Positions 9,521-17,956 of a stretch of DNA of 64,000 bases are shown in pieces (position 1 is the stretch's first letter; each line of letters starts with the position of its first letter). Origin of the DNA: Sideroxydans lithotrophicus ES-1 (GTDB lineage Bacteria > Pseudomonadota > Gammaproteobacteria > Burkholderiales > Gallionellaceae); the NCBI RefSeq assembly GCF_000025705.1, contig NC_013959.1, positions 670,001 through 734,000 on the forward strand, read 5' to 3'. Both the position numbers and the translations under genes were made by a program. The notes under the pieces were generated by a model that made no database searches, was not told the origin of the DNA, and was given only the letters and a program-made list of their open reading frames with translations.

Positions 9521-10996
9521 ATGCTGAAAATCTATAACACCCTCGCTCGCGACAAGCAGGAATTCAAACCCATCATCCCCAACACCGTGCGCATGTATGT
9601 GTGCGGCATGACGGTGTACGACTACTGCCACCTCGGTCATGCCCGGGTGATGGTGGTGTTCGACATGGTGTACCGCTGGCTCAAGGCTTCCGGCTACGAC
9701 GTGACTTACGTGCGCAACATCACCGACATCGACGACAAGATCATCAAGCGCGCGGCAGAGAACAAGGAATCCATCCATGCGCTGACGCAGCGCTTCATCG
9801 ACGCGATGCACGAAGACGCCGATACGCTCGGGGTGCAGCGTCCGGACCACGAGCCGCGCGCCACCCAGTATGTGCCGCAGATGCTGGAGATGGTCGCGCA
9901 ACTGGAACAGAACGGGCTGGCCTACCAGGCGGCGGATGGCGACGTGAACTATGCCGTGCGCAAGTTCGATGGCTACGGCAAGCTTTCCGGCAAGTCATTG
10001 GAAGACCTGCGTGCCGGCGAACGCGTTGAAGTCGTCAGCGACAAGCACGACCCGCTCGACTTCGTGCTGTGGAAACACGCCAAGGACGGCGAAGCGGACG
10101 AGGTGAAATGGGACTCGAAGTGGGGGAAGGGCCGTCCCGGCTGGCACCTCGAATGCTCGGCCATGGCTTCGGACATCCTCGGCAACCATTTCGACATCCA
10201 CGGCGGCGGCGCCGACCTGCAGTTCCCGCACCACGAGAACGAGATCGCGCAGAGCGAAGGCGCCCACCGGTGCCAGTACGTGAACTACTGGATGCACAAC
10301 GGCTTTGTGCGCGTGGACAACGAAAAGATGTCCAAGAGCCTGGGCAACTTCTTCACGATTCGTGAGGTTCTCAAGAAATACGATGCTGAAGTGGTGCGCT
10401 TCTTCATCCTGCGCGCGCACTATCGCAGTCCGCTGAATTATTCCGATGTGCATCTGGACGATGCCAAGGGTGCGCTGACGCGGCTTTATACTGCATTGAA
10501 GAGTGCTCCCTCATCCTCGATCCTTCCCCCAGAGGGGGAAGGAAGTGAATTCCCCTCGCCCTCTGGGAGAGGGGCTAGGGGTGAGGGTGTCATTGATTGG
10601 GACACTCCCCATGCCGCCCGCTTCAAATCCGCCATGGATGACGACTTCAATACACCGGAAGCCATCGCCGTGCTGTTCGATCTCGCCAACGAAGTGAACC
10701 GCAGTCAATCGGTAACAGCCGCAGCAGAACTCAAGACATTGGCCGGTGTGCTTGGCCTGTTGCAACGCGACCCGCAGGATTTTCTGCAAGGCAGAGCTTC
10801 TATGAATTTGACAGTGCCAACTCCCACACTTGAGGCTAGCGGGGGGGCTTTGGACATTGATGCTTTGATCGAAGCCCGCATCGCAGCTAAGAAGTCAAAG
10901 AATTTCGCCGAGGCAGATCGCATCCGCAAAGAATTACTGGGAGCGGGAATCGTGCTGGAAGACACGCCACAGGGCACGACGTGGAGGCGCGCCTAG
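9521..10996 (+). CDS. cysS: Cysteinyl-tRNA synthetase with in-frame palindrome-encoded insertion
   Basis: Class I synthetase of 491 residues charging tRNA-Cys. The zinc/HIGH region is [15 protein letters not shown] (residues 27-41) and the KMSKS loop is [10 protein letters not shown] near 267. Between the catalytic core and the anticodon-binding region, about 30 residues ([17 protein letters not shown]...) are encoded by a palindromic repeat at 10508-10588; the frame stays open on both sides, so the enzyme is probably functional with an extra loop. The last 119 bases are repeated, in degraded form, at 11716-11833 beyond a toxin-antitoxin pair. Confidence 0.94.
   Translation: MLKIYNTLARDKQEFKPIIPNTVRMYVCGMTVYDYCHLGHARVMVVFDMVYRWLKASGYDVTYVRNITDIDDKIIKRAAENKESIHALTQRFIDAMHEDADTLGVQRPDHEPRATQYVPQMLEMVAQLEQNGLAYQAADGDVNYAVRKFDGYGKLSGKSLEDLRAGERVEVVSDKHDPLDFVLWKHAKDGEADEVKWDSKWGKGRPGWHLECSAMASDILGNHFDIHGGGADLQFPHHENEIAQSEGAHRCQYVNYWMHNGFVRVDNEKMSKSLGNFFTIREVLKKYDAEVVRFFILRAHYRSPLNYSDVHLDDAKGALTRLYTALKSAPSSSILPPEGEGSEFPSPSGRGARGEGVIDWDTPHAARFKSAMDDDFNTPEAIAVLFDLANEVNRSQSVTAAAELKTLAGVLGLLQRDPQDFLQGRASMNLTVPTPTLEASGGALDIDALIEARIAAKKSKNFAEADRIRKELLGAGIVLEDTPQGTTWRRA
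10508..10588. repeat. Composite palindromic repeat inside cysS
   Basis: Outer arms CCCTCA (10508) and TGAGGG (10582-10587) enclose two hairpins: CCTTCCCCC-AGA-GGGGGAAGG (10522-10542) and a CCCTCTGGGAGAGGG-type one (about 10553-10576). This looks like an intergenic REP-type element, but it lies in the cysS reading frame without breaking it. Similar G/C-tract palindromes occur at 30188-30250, 46925-46972 and 48388-48447. Confidence 0.75.
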
Positions 10997-11074
10997 TTGC
11001 AGGAGCGCAAATTATTGCGTGAGTGTTGTGCGATTCATACGAGAGGCAGGGGATGACGGGGCGCGAGGCCTGAA

Positions 11075-11404
11075 TCAGGTAATCTCAATCAGCTTTTCTC
11101 CTGCTTCGATCTCGGAGATGATTCGCGCCATCATCGGTTCTATCCAGGTCAGCAAGGCCTGTTTGCCAATATTTCCAACGCGTACCCAAACTATCGGCGG
11201 CGCGTCCGCACTGGTGCCGACCATGCTGACGAAGTCCTCGTCTTTGGTGAAGATGGCAGCGTGATTTGAGACGGCGTAGTTCCAGATGATCCTGTCGCTT
11301 GCTGCCGCCAATCCTATGTCATAGACGTGCTCTGCCTGATGTCCTGCGCTACTGAGGTAGCGCGCCAGCGCGGGCGGAAGCTGCGCATCGACAAGAAATC
11401 TCAT
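11075..11404 (-). CDS. DUF5615 PIN-like toxin candidate
   Basis: A 109-residue protein beginning MRFLVDAQLPPALARYL and carrying IFTKDEDFVSM near residue 72: the acidic residues and spacing of the DUF5615 PIN-like family, which is usually paired with DUF433 proteins in putative toxin-antitoxin modules. A PIN fold implies RNase activity; that is inferred from the family. Its start lies 2 bases after the stop of the DUF433 gene on the minus strand, so the pair is an operon with antitoxin first. The module lies between the two copies of the cysS 3' end. Confidence 0.8.
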   Translation of the reverse strand: MRFLVDAQLPPALARYLSSAGHQAEHVYDIGLAAASDRIIWNYAVSNHAAIFTKDEDFVSMVGTSADAPPIVWVRVGNIGKQALLTWIEPMMARIISEIEAGEKLIEIT

Positions 11405-11406
11405 TT

Positions 11407-11631
11407 TCAGGCTGCTTGCAGTATTGGGTGGTCTACTTGCATGGCAGCATATTCAAGTGTGGCAGTAATATCCTCGGTTTCAAGATAAGGGAAATCTTTG
11501 AGAATTTCTTCTCTGGTCATGCCGGATGCCAGCATTTCCAGTACGTCTTTTACACGTACCCGTAGACCGCGAATACAAGGCCTGCCACCGCACATATTCG
11601 GGTCAACGGTGATTCTGGTGACTTGTCCCAT
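11407..11631 (-). CDS. DUF433 antitoxin candidate
   Basis: A 74-residue protein with the DUF433 hallmark ITVDPNMCGGRPCIRGLRV near residue 6 and ASGMTREEILKDFPYLE. These small winged-helix proteins commonly precede DUF5615 PIN-like toxins and are presumed to be the antitoxin and autorepressor. Start chosen at the ATG at 11631, which has GGAGGG a few bases upstream; the frame also opens at 11658. It is the first gene of the two-gene minus-strand module. Confidence 0.8.
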   Translation of the reverse strand: MGQVTRITVDPNMCGGRPCIRGLRVRVKDVLEMLASGMTREEILKDFPYLETEDITATLEYAAMQVDHPILQAA

Positions 11632-11715
11632 GATTTTTCCCTCCGATGAAAGTGGCAACGATTATGGCATATACCGGATTGGGTCGGTTAAAGCACTATC
11701 CGATGCGCAGGAGTA

Positions 11716-11833
11716 GCATCGCCGCCAAGAAAGCCAAAAACTTCGCCGAGGCAGACCGCATTCGCAAGAATTGCTGGGAGCAGGCATCGTGCTGGAAGAC
11801 ACGCCGCAGGGCTCGACCTGGCGCAGGGCTTAG
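11716..11833 (+). pseudogene. Decayed duplicate of the cysS 3' end
   Basis: These 118 bases align with the last 119 bases of cysS (10878-10996), with roughly 17 mismatches by eye and one missing base (CGCAAG-AATT against CGCAAAGAATT) that would break the frame. The shared text includes CTTCGCCGAGGCAGA and GTGCTGGAAGACACGCC. The copy ends with a TAG at 11831-11833 that overlaps the stop of the convergent pilin-like gene, as a native convergent gene end would. The two copies bracket the DUF433/DUF5615 module. Confidence 0.85.
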
Positions 11834-12507
11834 GGCAGCTTGCCGGCCGTCACCAGACGGTTGAATAGCGTGTTGGGAGAGACCCAGACCACCATGTCAT
11901 CAAAGGTCGGCGACATGTCGTGGCTGACGAAGGTGAGTGTTCCGCTGGTCGAGTTTGTCGCTTCATCAGCATCAGTGCTCACAGCCAACTGATTGCCCTC
12001 CGGCATCCACGCTCCGGAACCATTCACCCCGTGCGAGACAATGACAGCCGGCATGTTGGCTGCGATAGTGGTACCGGTTGTTGATGTCTTTACATTCAGG
12101 TTGCCAGTTGAAGTAAGTGCAACCGAAGAGGCAAAAACAGCAGTCACTGAATAAGTAAATCGCCGTCCCCAGGCATCCGTCTCATTTGTTCCCAATGTGA
12201 CCCATGGCAGCACACCCGAAGTGATGGTGCATACTCCCCCGGTTCGAGCCTCCACGCCTGCATTCACAGTGCCGGTTGGAATTGAGGGGCTGGCCGGGCA
12301 GGGGAGCTTTGGGGGAGTTTGGCTGGTGGCGTATCCGATCAGGGCGCCGCGGATATCATCAAGCTGCTTGCGTGTCTCGGTGCGGCGTTGCTGCTCCATC
12401 TGGCTGGAGATCATGGGCAGCAATCCCGCCAACAAGAGCGAGATGATGACGAGCACGATCGCCATTTCGACCAGGCTGAAACCTGCAGTAATCAATCTTT
12501 TGTTCAT
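11830..12507 (-). CDS. Type IV pilin-like protein, last gene of the MSHA-type cluster
   Basis: A 225-residue prepilin: short basic leader ending in Gly, then FSLVEMAIVLVIISLLLAGLLP (prepilin peptidase site G/F, Glu at mature position 5). After the helix come GYATSQTPPKLPCP, a GVLPW motif and DAWGRRFTYSVTAVF. The ATG at 12507 overlaps the stop of the preceding gene (ATGA), so translation is coupled. It may be a minor or the main pseudopilin of this system. It resembles the preceding long protein in its LPW...W...Y module and not classical MshA. Confidence 0.75.
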   Translation of the reverse strand: MNKRLITAGFSLVEMAIVLVIISLLLAGLLPMISSQMEQQRRTETRKQLDDIRGALIGYATSQTPPKLPCPASPSIPTGTVNAGVEARTGGVCTITSGVLPWVTLGTNETDAWGRRFTYSVTAVFASSVALTSTGNLNVKTSTTGTTIAANMPAVIVSHGVNGSGAWMPEGNQLAVSTDADEATNSTSGTLTFVSHDMSPTFDDMVVWVSPNTLFNRLVTAGKLP

Positions 12508-14291
12508 GGGCAATTGTTCTTTCCGTCTACGCATAGCACCAGGTCGTTGACCGTCGAGTAATTGGTTGTGTCGGAGGATTTATAGGTGATGAAATCGGTT
12601 GCAGGTGTGGCACCTGCAACCGACTGATGTGCGTTGGAGTTGCTCCCGGAGGTCTCGAGGTAAGTGGAGGGAGGATTGTTCTGGTTGCGCGGGCTCTGAC
12701 CTGTCAGCATCTTGCCTGCGATAATGACCGTTGCACGGTATGTGCCGCTATCTACGTTCGTATTTCCTGAACCGCTGATGTGCAATGGAGTGAATGTTCC
12801 ACTTGCGCCCGTTTGGGGTTGATAACCAGCGGCCACCTGGTAGAAAACCAGATCACGCCAATCCGGCCAGTAAGCCGATGTCAGGATCAATTTATTGCAA
12901 CTAGGGATCCCCGCCCAGCTGCTGGGCATTGTATTGTCGTTCGTGGCTCCGGTTGGAATGGCATTCAAAGCGGTCTGGACCTGGGTGGTGAGCGTACCTG
13001 TGCAGGACATGCCGGAACAATTGTCGGCAGTGTTGCCGGCTGCGCGGGCCGGGTCGGTAGGTGCCTGGAAATATGGACTGGCCGCAGCAAAGTCCTTTAG
13101 TGTGTCCCCTTTGTTCCTCAGTGTCCCGAGATTTGAAAAGGTTGGGTTATTAATGTAATTGATCAAAGCGGTCTGAACATCGATGATCTTCTGCTGGAGT
13201 GCCAGATCGGAAGGCGAAGGTGTACCGCCGCTTGATGTGGCATTGCCGGGGATATCGGAAACCCTGCCGAAGAATACGTTGTAAGTGCCGGTCCGGTTCG
13301 GGTAGGCAGTCGTATCACTCACTTGCGTAGCCCACGGGTAGCGGTGGTATATGTTGGTCAACTCGACAGCATAGTCGTCCAGACAGGATTTCACTTCGCG
13401 TGCGATGCGTTTTTCGATGAGCGGCATCAGGTCGTCGATGGTGACATAGAGCAACTTGTCGTTGAAATGATAAGTTGGGTCTTCAATTTGTTTGCCCGGA
13501 TTTGCAGGGTCATCTATCCAGCGGTGCTCGTCGCCCATGATGAAATCGTCATCCATGTCGGCGTTGCTGTAGGTACCCGGCACACAAGGCGCAGCACAGG
13601 TCGCAGGAACGGTGATGCTGTCGAGATACTGGTTCGCGCCACCGAGTCCTGGCCCGCCCTGGGCAGTAGAGAGCGGGCGCGATTGACCGGGCAGCGCGGC
13701 ACCCGGGATGAAAATGATGAGGGCAACGCGAGGACTGAGTATATTACCCTTCATGTCGCGCACGGTCAGCCATGGGTGCGGCGCGGAATTCAACAACTCG
13801 GAATTAAATGGGGTAGTACCGGTATCGACCATATTGGCGGAGATGGCGTACCAGGGCATAAAGCCCGTAGGGTCGTTCTCCGAAGGGGAGGCGATGGGCA
13901 TATTGAACACCTTCCATGGGAGTCGCCCAAGGCAGCGCATATTCGCACCGCTACTTATTGGGGGAAGTCCATTGGCTTGTGCTGCATTAAGGCAACCGCC
14001 CTCGGTGTTTCCATCATAGTTTGGAGGCGTTTCGCTCAGTACGTCCGGGTAAAGCAGCTCGCCGGGATATTGGGAGCTGGCTGTATTGTTGAGCGCATAC
14101 CCAACGACTATTTCTTTTACCTGCGCCAGCATATCGCTGCTTTGCCGCTGTTGTTCGGTATGCAATGAGACCTTGCTCAGCGCACTGACCAGGAAAGCCG
14201 CCACGCCCACGACCAGGATGACCAGCATTACGATGAACGCGGCACCGCGTTGTCGCTGCAGAGAAGTGTGAGTTGTGCGCGAGGAGTGCAT
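12504..14291 (-). CDS. Large pilin-like protein of the MSHA-type cluster
   Basis: A 595-residue protein with a PilX-like N terminus: QRQRGAAFIVMLVILVVGVAAFLVSALSKV around residues 13-43, i.e. a basic leader then a single hydrophobic helix, without a canonical Glu5. The body is large, with several Cys pairs (for example CAAPC) and a LGRLPW...PWYAISANM module near residues 110-145 reminiscent of the next gene. It is far longer than typical minor pilins, so it may be an exposed tip or adhesive subunit; that is inference. It lies 14 bases after the MshK-like gene. Confidence 0.6.
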   Translation of the reverse strand: MHSSRTTHTSLQRQRGAAFIVMLVILVVGVAAFLVSALSKVSLHTEQQRQSSDMLAQVKEIVVGYALNNTASSQYPGELLYPDVLSETPPNYDGNTEGGCLNAAQANGLPPISSGANMRCLGRLPWKVFNMPIASPSENDPTGFMPWYAISANMVDTGTTPFNSELLNSAPHPWLTVRDMKGNILSPRVALIIFIPGAALPGQSRPLSTAQGGPGLGGANQYLDSITVPATCAAPCVPGTYSNADMDDDFIMGDEHRWIDDPANPGKQIEDPTYHFNDKLLYVTIDDLMPLIEKRIAREVKSCLDDYAVELTNIYHRYPWATQVSDTTAYPNRTGTYNVFFGRVSDIPGNATSSGGTPSPSDLALQQKIIDVQTALINYINNPTFSNLGTLRNKGDTLKDFAAASPYFQAPTDPARAAGNTADNCSGMSCTGTLTTQVQTALNAIPTGATNDNTMPSSWAGIPSCNKLILTSAYWPDWRDLVFYQVAAGYQPQTGASGTFTPLHISGSGNTNVDSGTYRATVIIAGKMLTGQSPRNQNNPPSTYLETSGSNSNAHQSVAGATPATDFITYKSSDTTNYSTVNDLVLCVDGKNNCP

Positions 14292-14305
14292 GGTGCGCGG
14301 CCTGG

Positions 14306-14674
14306 TTATTTATCTGCTTCAGGTGCGGACGCCGGAGCTTCGAGCGGAAGTTTCTGCCCGACCTTGAGTTTTACGGGATGCGATTTTCCCGGCACATTGA
14401 CGGTTTCGACGGTTGGGTTCCTGTCGTAGCCACGTTCAGCGGCCTGTGCAGCGCCGTTGATCCACACGGTTCGGTTGCCACCTTGTTTCTGTACGACACC
14501 ATTGACGATGATGTAGTTGCGTTGCCCGCCAACAGCACTGCGGCCGCCAGCTTGCTGGGAATCCAGTTGCTGGCGCTGTTGCGGGGTGAAGAACAGGCGT
14601 CCGAGTTCGTCTGCCTGCACCGCAGCAGGCAGGCAGGACATGGTCAGCAGCAGGGATAATGCGTATCTGTTCAT
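14306..14674 (-). CDS. MshK-like small periplasmic pilus biogenesis protein
   Basis: A 122-residue exported protein (signal peptide MNRYALSLLLTMSCLPAAVQA). It has a TPQQRQQLDSQQ stretch, then YIIVNGVVQKQGGNRTVWINGA, the short beta-strand pattern of MshK/PilP-like proteins, and ends Pro/Ala rich. The ATG at 14674 overlaps the stop of the MshJ-like gene. Position directly after the I and J homologues is the main support for the MshK assignment; sequence similarity alone would be weak. Confidence 0.55.
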   Translation of the reverse strand: MNRYALSLLLTMSCLPAAVQADELGRLFFTPQQRQQLDSQQAGGRSAVGGQRNYIIVNGVVQKQGGNRTVWINGAAQAAERGYDRNPTVETVNVPGKSHPVKLKVGQKLPLEAPASAPEADK

Positions 14675-15267
14675 GGCGCGTTTCTGTTCTTCATGGTGAA
14701 CCAGCCGCCCGTGCAATCCGCCTTGAGCGGGGCTAAGTCGTCAGTCGGATCAGTCCGGGAAATACTGCAGCCGTCGAGCATGAACCAGCCGCTCAGTTGC
14801 TGTTTCATCTTGCTGAAGAGCTGGAGCAGCTGTTCTTCATGCAGCAGGTCGATCTGCAGTGTCATGTTGCTGCGGTTGAGTTGAAAATTGCCCGCATCCA
14901 GCGCCGGTTTTGGGGCATAGGGCTGCTGCGGGGAGATCGTGTATTTGAAGTCGAGTACGATATTCTGCTGGCGCAGCTTGTCCAATCCTTCCAGCCAATC
15001 CAGGCGCTGCTCGTTGCCGATGACCTTTTGTCCGAGCAGGGAGTTGTACTCCAGGGCGTAGGCTGCCATGTTCTCCTGGTCGCTTTGTGCGGCGACGAGC
15101 TGAGTGCGCGCATCGGTGAGCTGTTTTTGCGCGGTTTCGCGATCCTTCAGCGATTGCGCCAGAAAATGTTCGCTCAGAGAGATGAGTCCGCCGGCCAGCG
15201 CCAGACTGAGCAAGAAAGCTCCCAGGCTCCATTTGAGGAATGGCAGGTCGTCTTTGGAGACTTTCAT
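14671..15267 (-). CDS. mshJ: MshJ/PilO-like inner-membrane pilus assembly protein
   Basis: A 198-residue bitopic protein: short cytoplasmic N terminus, one membrane helix (about residues 13-33), a coiled-coil region (35-75, LKDRETAQKQLTDARTQLVA), then a periplasmic ferredoxin-like domain, as in PilO/MshJ. Its partner upstream is the MshI-like protein with which it overlaps by four bases (ATGA), and the MshK-like gene follows with the same overlap. Together I-J-K would form the inner-membrane alignment complex linking the motor platform to the secretin. Confidence 0.65.
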   Translation of the reverse strand: MKVSKDDLPFLKWSLGAFLLSLALAGGLISLSEHFLAQSLKDRETAQKQLTDARTQLVAAQSDQENMAAYALEYNSLLGQKVIGNEQRLDWLEGLDKLRQQNIVLDFKYTISPQQPYAPKPALDAGNFQLNRSNMTLQIDLLHEEQLLQLFSKMKQQLSGWFMLDGCSISRTDPTDDLAPLKADCTGGWFTMKNRNAP

Positions 15268-16745
15268 TGCTTTTCTCTCCAGATGATCTTCAGCGTGAAC
15301 TGGGCGGAGTTGCTGTCGTTCTTCTCGGCATCTCCGCTGATGCTGCCTTTGGAGCTGACATCCAGCGGCTGTTTCAGCACGGTGACAGTATATCCCTGCT
15401 GCGTCAGCGTTTGTTGGAAGCGATCGAGGTAGTTGAGTGCATTCCGGTATTCGCTGCCGAAGCCCAGCAGGCTGCCATCGAAGTTGATGACTTGCGCAGG
15501 ATAGGCGGAGGGAGCTGCATCCGCCGCACTGGCCTGCCAGGAGATCTTGTCGACTTTGACCTGGGTGAATTTATCCAGCACGAGCGTCAGTTCGCGCAGG
15601 ATGTCCTCCGGTTCCGGCGAGTACATGTCCAGTTTGCGCGCCAGCAGCACCGCAGTCTTCATGTCTGCCGCGGGCACGGTGCTATTGGCAAAGCTGCTTA
15701 TGATTTGCTGTGTCTGCTGTTTGATCTGCTGTGTCTGGGCGATAAGCGGATCGGTCTGGGCGACATAGTCGCGCCCTTGCAAGAACTCGGTGCCGCTCAA
15801 TAGTATGCTGAACAGGGCGGTTGCGCCGGCGAGGCCGAACAGGATGCGCCGCAACTGCCATAGCCAATAGTAATGGGTATGATTGGAGTTGGCGTAATGG
15901 CTGCTCGGCACTTTGCTGGCGAGCAGGTGCAGGAACAGCGGTGTGGCATCCGAGTCGACGTAATCGTTCCTGGCTTTGCAGCGTTTGCCCAATGCCTGGA
16001 TATCCAGATAGGTGTAGTGCAGCTCGTTGTCACCTTCGAGACGCTTTTGCAATTCGAGTTTGTCGTTGGCGTCGCAGATGATGTAGACATCCAGCGTTTC
16101 GCCGGGGGGCGGCAGGCTCAGGCTCTTCAGGTATTGCTGGGTGCGCGGCGTTTCGTCGGCGACGGATTCGCTGAAGGAGCTGTTGCCGCTGATCGGGATC
16201 AGGCGCGAGAAGTGCAAACGCTTGTTGTTGAAATAGGTCTGCCGCAGCCCGGAATCCTTTTCCCACGACAGCAGCAGCACATGATCCGAGGGGATCTCCT
16301 TGATCAGCGGTGCACTGATGTTGGGCAACGAATAGATGCCAATCAGCGGGATGCGGTTCGCCAGCAGCGTATCCAGCCAGGGCGAGATGCGCTGCGGATT
16401 GGTCAGCGCCGAGAACATCATCTCGTCGTCGCGGCGCCCCTCGGTCTGGCGCTGCAACAGGGTGGCCTGATGGAACGGTGTGCCGCGGTAGAACTGTTCG
16501 AATTTGCGCGCCAGCAGATCCTTGCGGGCAGAGCCGGAGAGATGGGGCACGGTCTCCAGCCGGAAATCCTCTTCGATGACGTCCACCAGCAGGCAGGCGG
16601 GGTCGCGATGCTGCTGTAGGAAAGCTGAGAAGTTCTCGCGCCCGTTGCTGTCGTTGGAGAAATATTGCGCCGGGCCCAGCTTGCCGCCATTCCAGATGGA
16701 AGCGTGGAAGCTGTCGGCGCTGAGGAAGAGTAGGGTGCGGGCCAT
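15264..16745 (-). CDS. mshI: MshI-like protein (PilM/PilN-type fusion)
   Basis: A 493-residue protein. The first 270 residues are cytoplasmic with an actin-like PilM/GspL pattern, then a membrane helix (RRILFGLAGATALFSILLSG, about 296-315) and a PilN-like periplasmic part with coiled coil (TQTQQIKQQTQQI-type) and a beta domain. This corresponds to MshI, which combines the roles that PilM and PilN play separately in type IV pili. It overlaps the MshJ-like gene by four bases and lies directly after the platform gene, so it is part of the same transcript. Confidence 0.7.
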   Translation of the reverse strand: MARTLLFLSADSFHASIWNGGKLGPAQYFSNDSNGRENFSAFLQQHRDPACLLVDVIEEDFRLETVPHLSGSARKDLLARKFEQFYRGTPFHQATLLQRQTEGRRDDEMMFSALTNPQRISPWLDTLLANRIPLIGIYSLPNISAPLIKEIPSDHVLLLSWEKDSGLRQTYFNNKRLHFSRLIPISGNSSFSESVADETPRTQQYLKSLSLPPPGETLDVYIICDANDKLELQKRLEGDNELHYTYLDIQALGKRCKARNDYVDSDATPLFLHLLASKVPSSHYANSNHTHYYWLWQLRRILFGLAGATALFSILLSGTEFLQGRDYVAQTDPLIAQTQQIKQQTQQIISSFANSTVPAADMKTAVLLARKLDMYSPEPEDILRELTLVLDKFTQVKVDKISWQASAADAAPSAYPAQVINFDGSLLGFGSEYRNALNYLDRFQQTLTQQGYTVTVLKQPLDVSSKGSISGDAEKNDSNSAQFTLKIIWREKQ

Positions 16746-17948
16746 TTACATTTTCACCTTGCTGATGATGTCGTAGATGGGCGACAGCACGGACAGCATC
16801 ACCCATCCCAGCAGTGCACCCAGGACGATGGTCATGGTCGGTTCGATCAATGCCTGTACTTTTTTGATCGAATCCTTCACATCGCGGTCGTAGAAATAAC
16901 TGACATTGAGCAGCGCCTGGTCGAGTTGTCCGGTGGCTTCGCCGACCTTCAACATGCGCACCACGAGCGGCGGGAAGATGCCGGTCTGCTGGAAGCTTTG
17001 TGTCAGGTTCTTGCCTGCTTCGATCTCGCGCATCACGTTTTGCAGGCTGTTCGCGATGACCTGGTTGTTGACCAGGTCGCGCGAGTTGGCGATGCAGTCG
17101 AGGATGGTGATGCCCGAGCTGTACATCATGGCGAAGGTGTTGGCAAAGCGCGCCAGGATGATCTTGCGCAGGATCGGGCCGGTCGGCCAGATGTGTAATT
17201 TCAGATTGTCCACGTGATATTGCAGGCCGGGGTTGCTGATGAGGGCGACCTTGTAGGTGCCGAACAAGACCGGCGGCGTCAGCAGGAGAACATACCAGTA
17301 GTGAACGAAAAAGGAGGAAGTCGCCAGCAGCATGCGCGTCTGGATCGGGATGTCCTGTCCCATGCCCTTGATGAAGCTCACCAGTTGCGGCACCAGGTAG
17401 ATCATCAGGAAGAACGTGATCGCCAGCACCACGGTGCCGACGAAGGCCGGGTAGATCATCATGGTCTTGGTCTGCGAGGCCATCTCGTCCTGCCACTTGA
17501 GCGATTCGGTGAGGTGGGCGAACACCTCGACCAGGCGGCCGCTGTCCTCGCCGGCGCGGGTCAGGCTGACGGTGATCTTGTCGAAGGCATTGGGGTGTTC
17601 CGCCATCGCCTGCGAGAGTTTCTTGCCGCTCTCGATGGATTCCACCATGCTGGCGATGATCTCGCGGAACGTGGCTTCTTCCATGGTGTCGCGCAGGTCG
17701 CCCAGGCATTCCAGCAGAGGCACGCCGGCACGGACCAATTGTTCGAGGTTGAAGAAGAAGGTGATGAGATCGGTACGTTTGATCTTGCTGCTGCCGAAGC
17801 TGGCCCTGTTTTCTTCTTCCTTGCCGCTGATGAGGTCCAGCCCCGCGCGTTTCAGGCGCTGTTCGAGGTCGATCAGGTTGGCGGCGTCCTGCAGTCCCTT
17901 GGCGGATTTGCCGGCGCTGTCGATGGCTTTGTAGGAATAGAGTGCCAT
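16746..17948 (-). CDS. mshG: MshG/GspF-type platform protein
   Basis: A 400-residue polytopic inner-membrane protein of the PilC/GspF family. It starts MALYSYKAIDSAGK, has two T2SSF domains (about residues 65-190 and 270-390), and the typical FFNLEQLVRAGVPLLECL and FANTFAMMYSSGITILDCI repeats, with three hydrophobic segments including AFVGTVVLAITFFLMIYLV. It anchors the extension ATPase and helps lift pilins from the membrane. It begins 8 bases after the ATPase gene stop and ends next to the MshI-like start. Confidence 0.88.
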   Translation of the reverse strand: MALYSYKAIDSAGKSAKGLQDAANLIDLEQRLKRAGLDLISGKEEENRASFGSSKIKRTDLITFFFNLEQLVRAGVPLLECLGDLRDTMEEATFREIIASMVESIESGKKLSQAMAEHPNAFDKITVSLTRAGEDSGRLVEVFAHLTESLKWQDEMASQTKTMMIYPAFVGTVVLAITFFLMIYLVPQLVSFIKGMGQDIPIQTRMLLATSSFFVHYWYVLLLTPPVLFGTYKVALISNPGLQYHVDNLKLHIWPTGPILRKIILARFANTFAMMYSSGITILDCIANSRDLVNNQVIANSLQNVMREIEAGKNLTQSFQQTGIFPPLVVRMLKVGEATGQLDQALLNVSYFYDRDVKDSIKKVQALIEPTMTIVLGALLGWVMLSVLSPIYDIISKVKM

Positions 17949-17956
17949 GGGTCTGG

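Noticed and set aside
10508-10588. cysS as a broken gene because of the repeat
   Set aside because: The frame is open through the repeat and all synthetase motifs and the C terminus are present.
16030-17709. 559-codon frame on the same strand as the mshG/mshI genes
   Set aside because: Spans two well-supported genes in another frame and is Arg/His/Pro rich, as expected of a +1 shadow.
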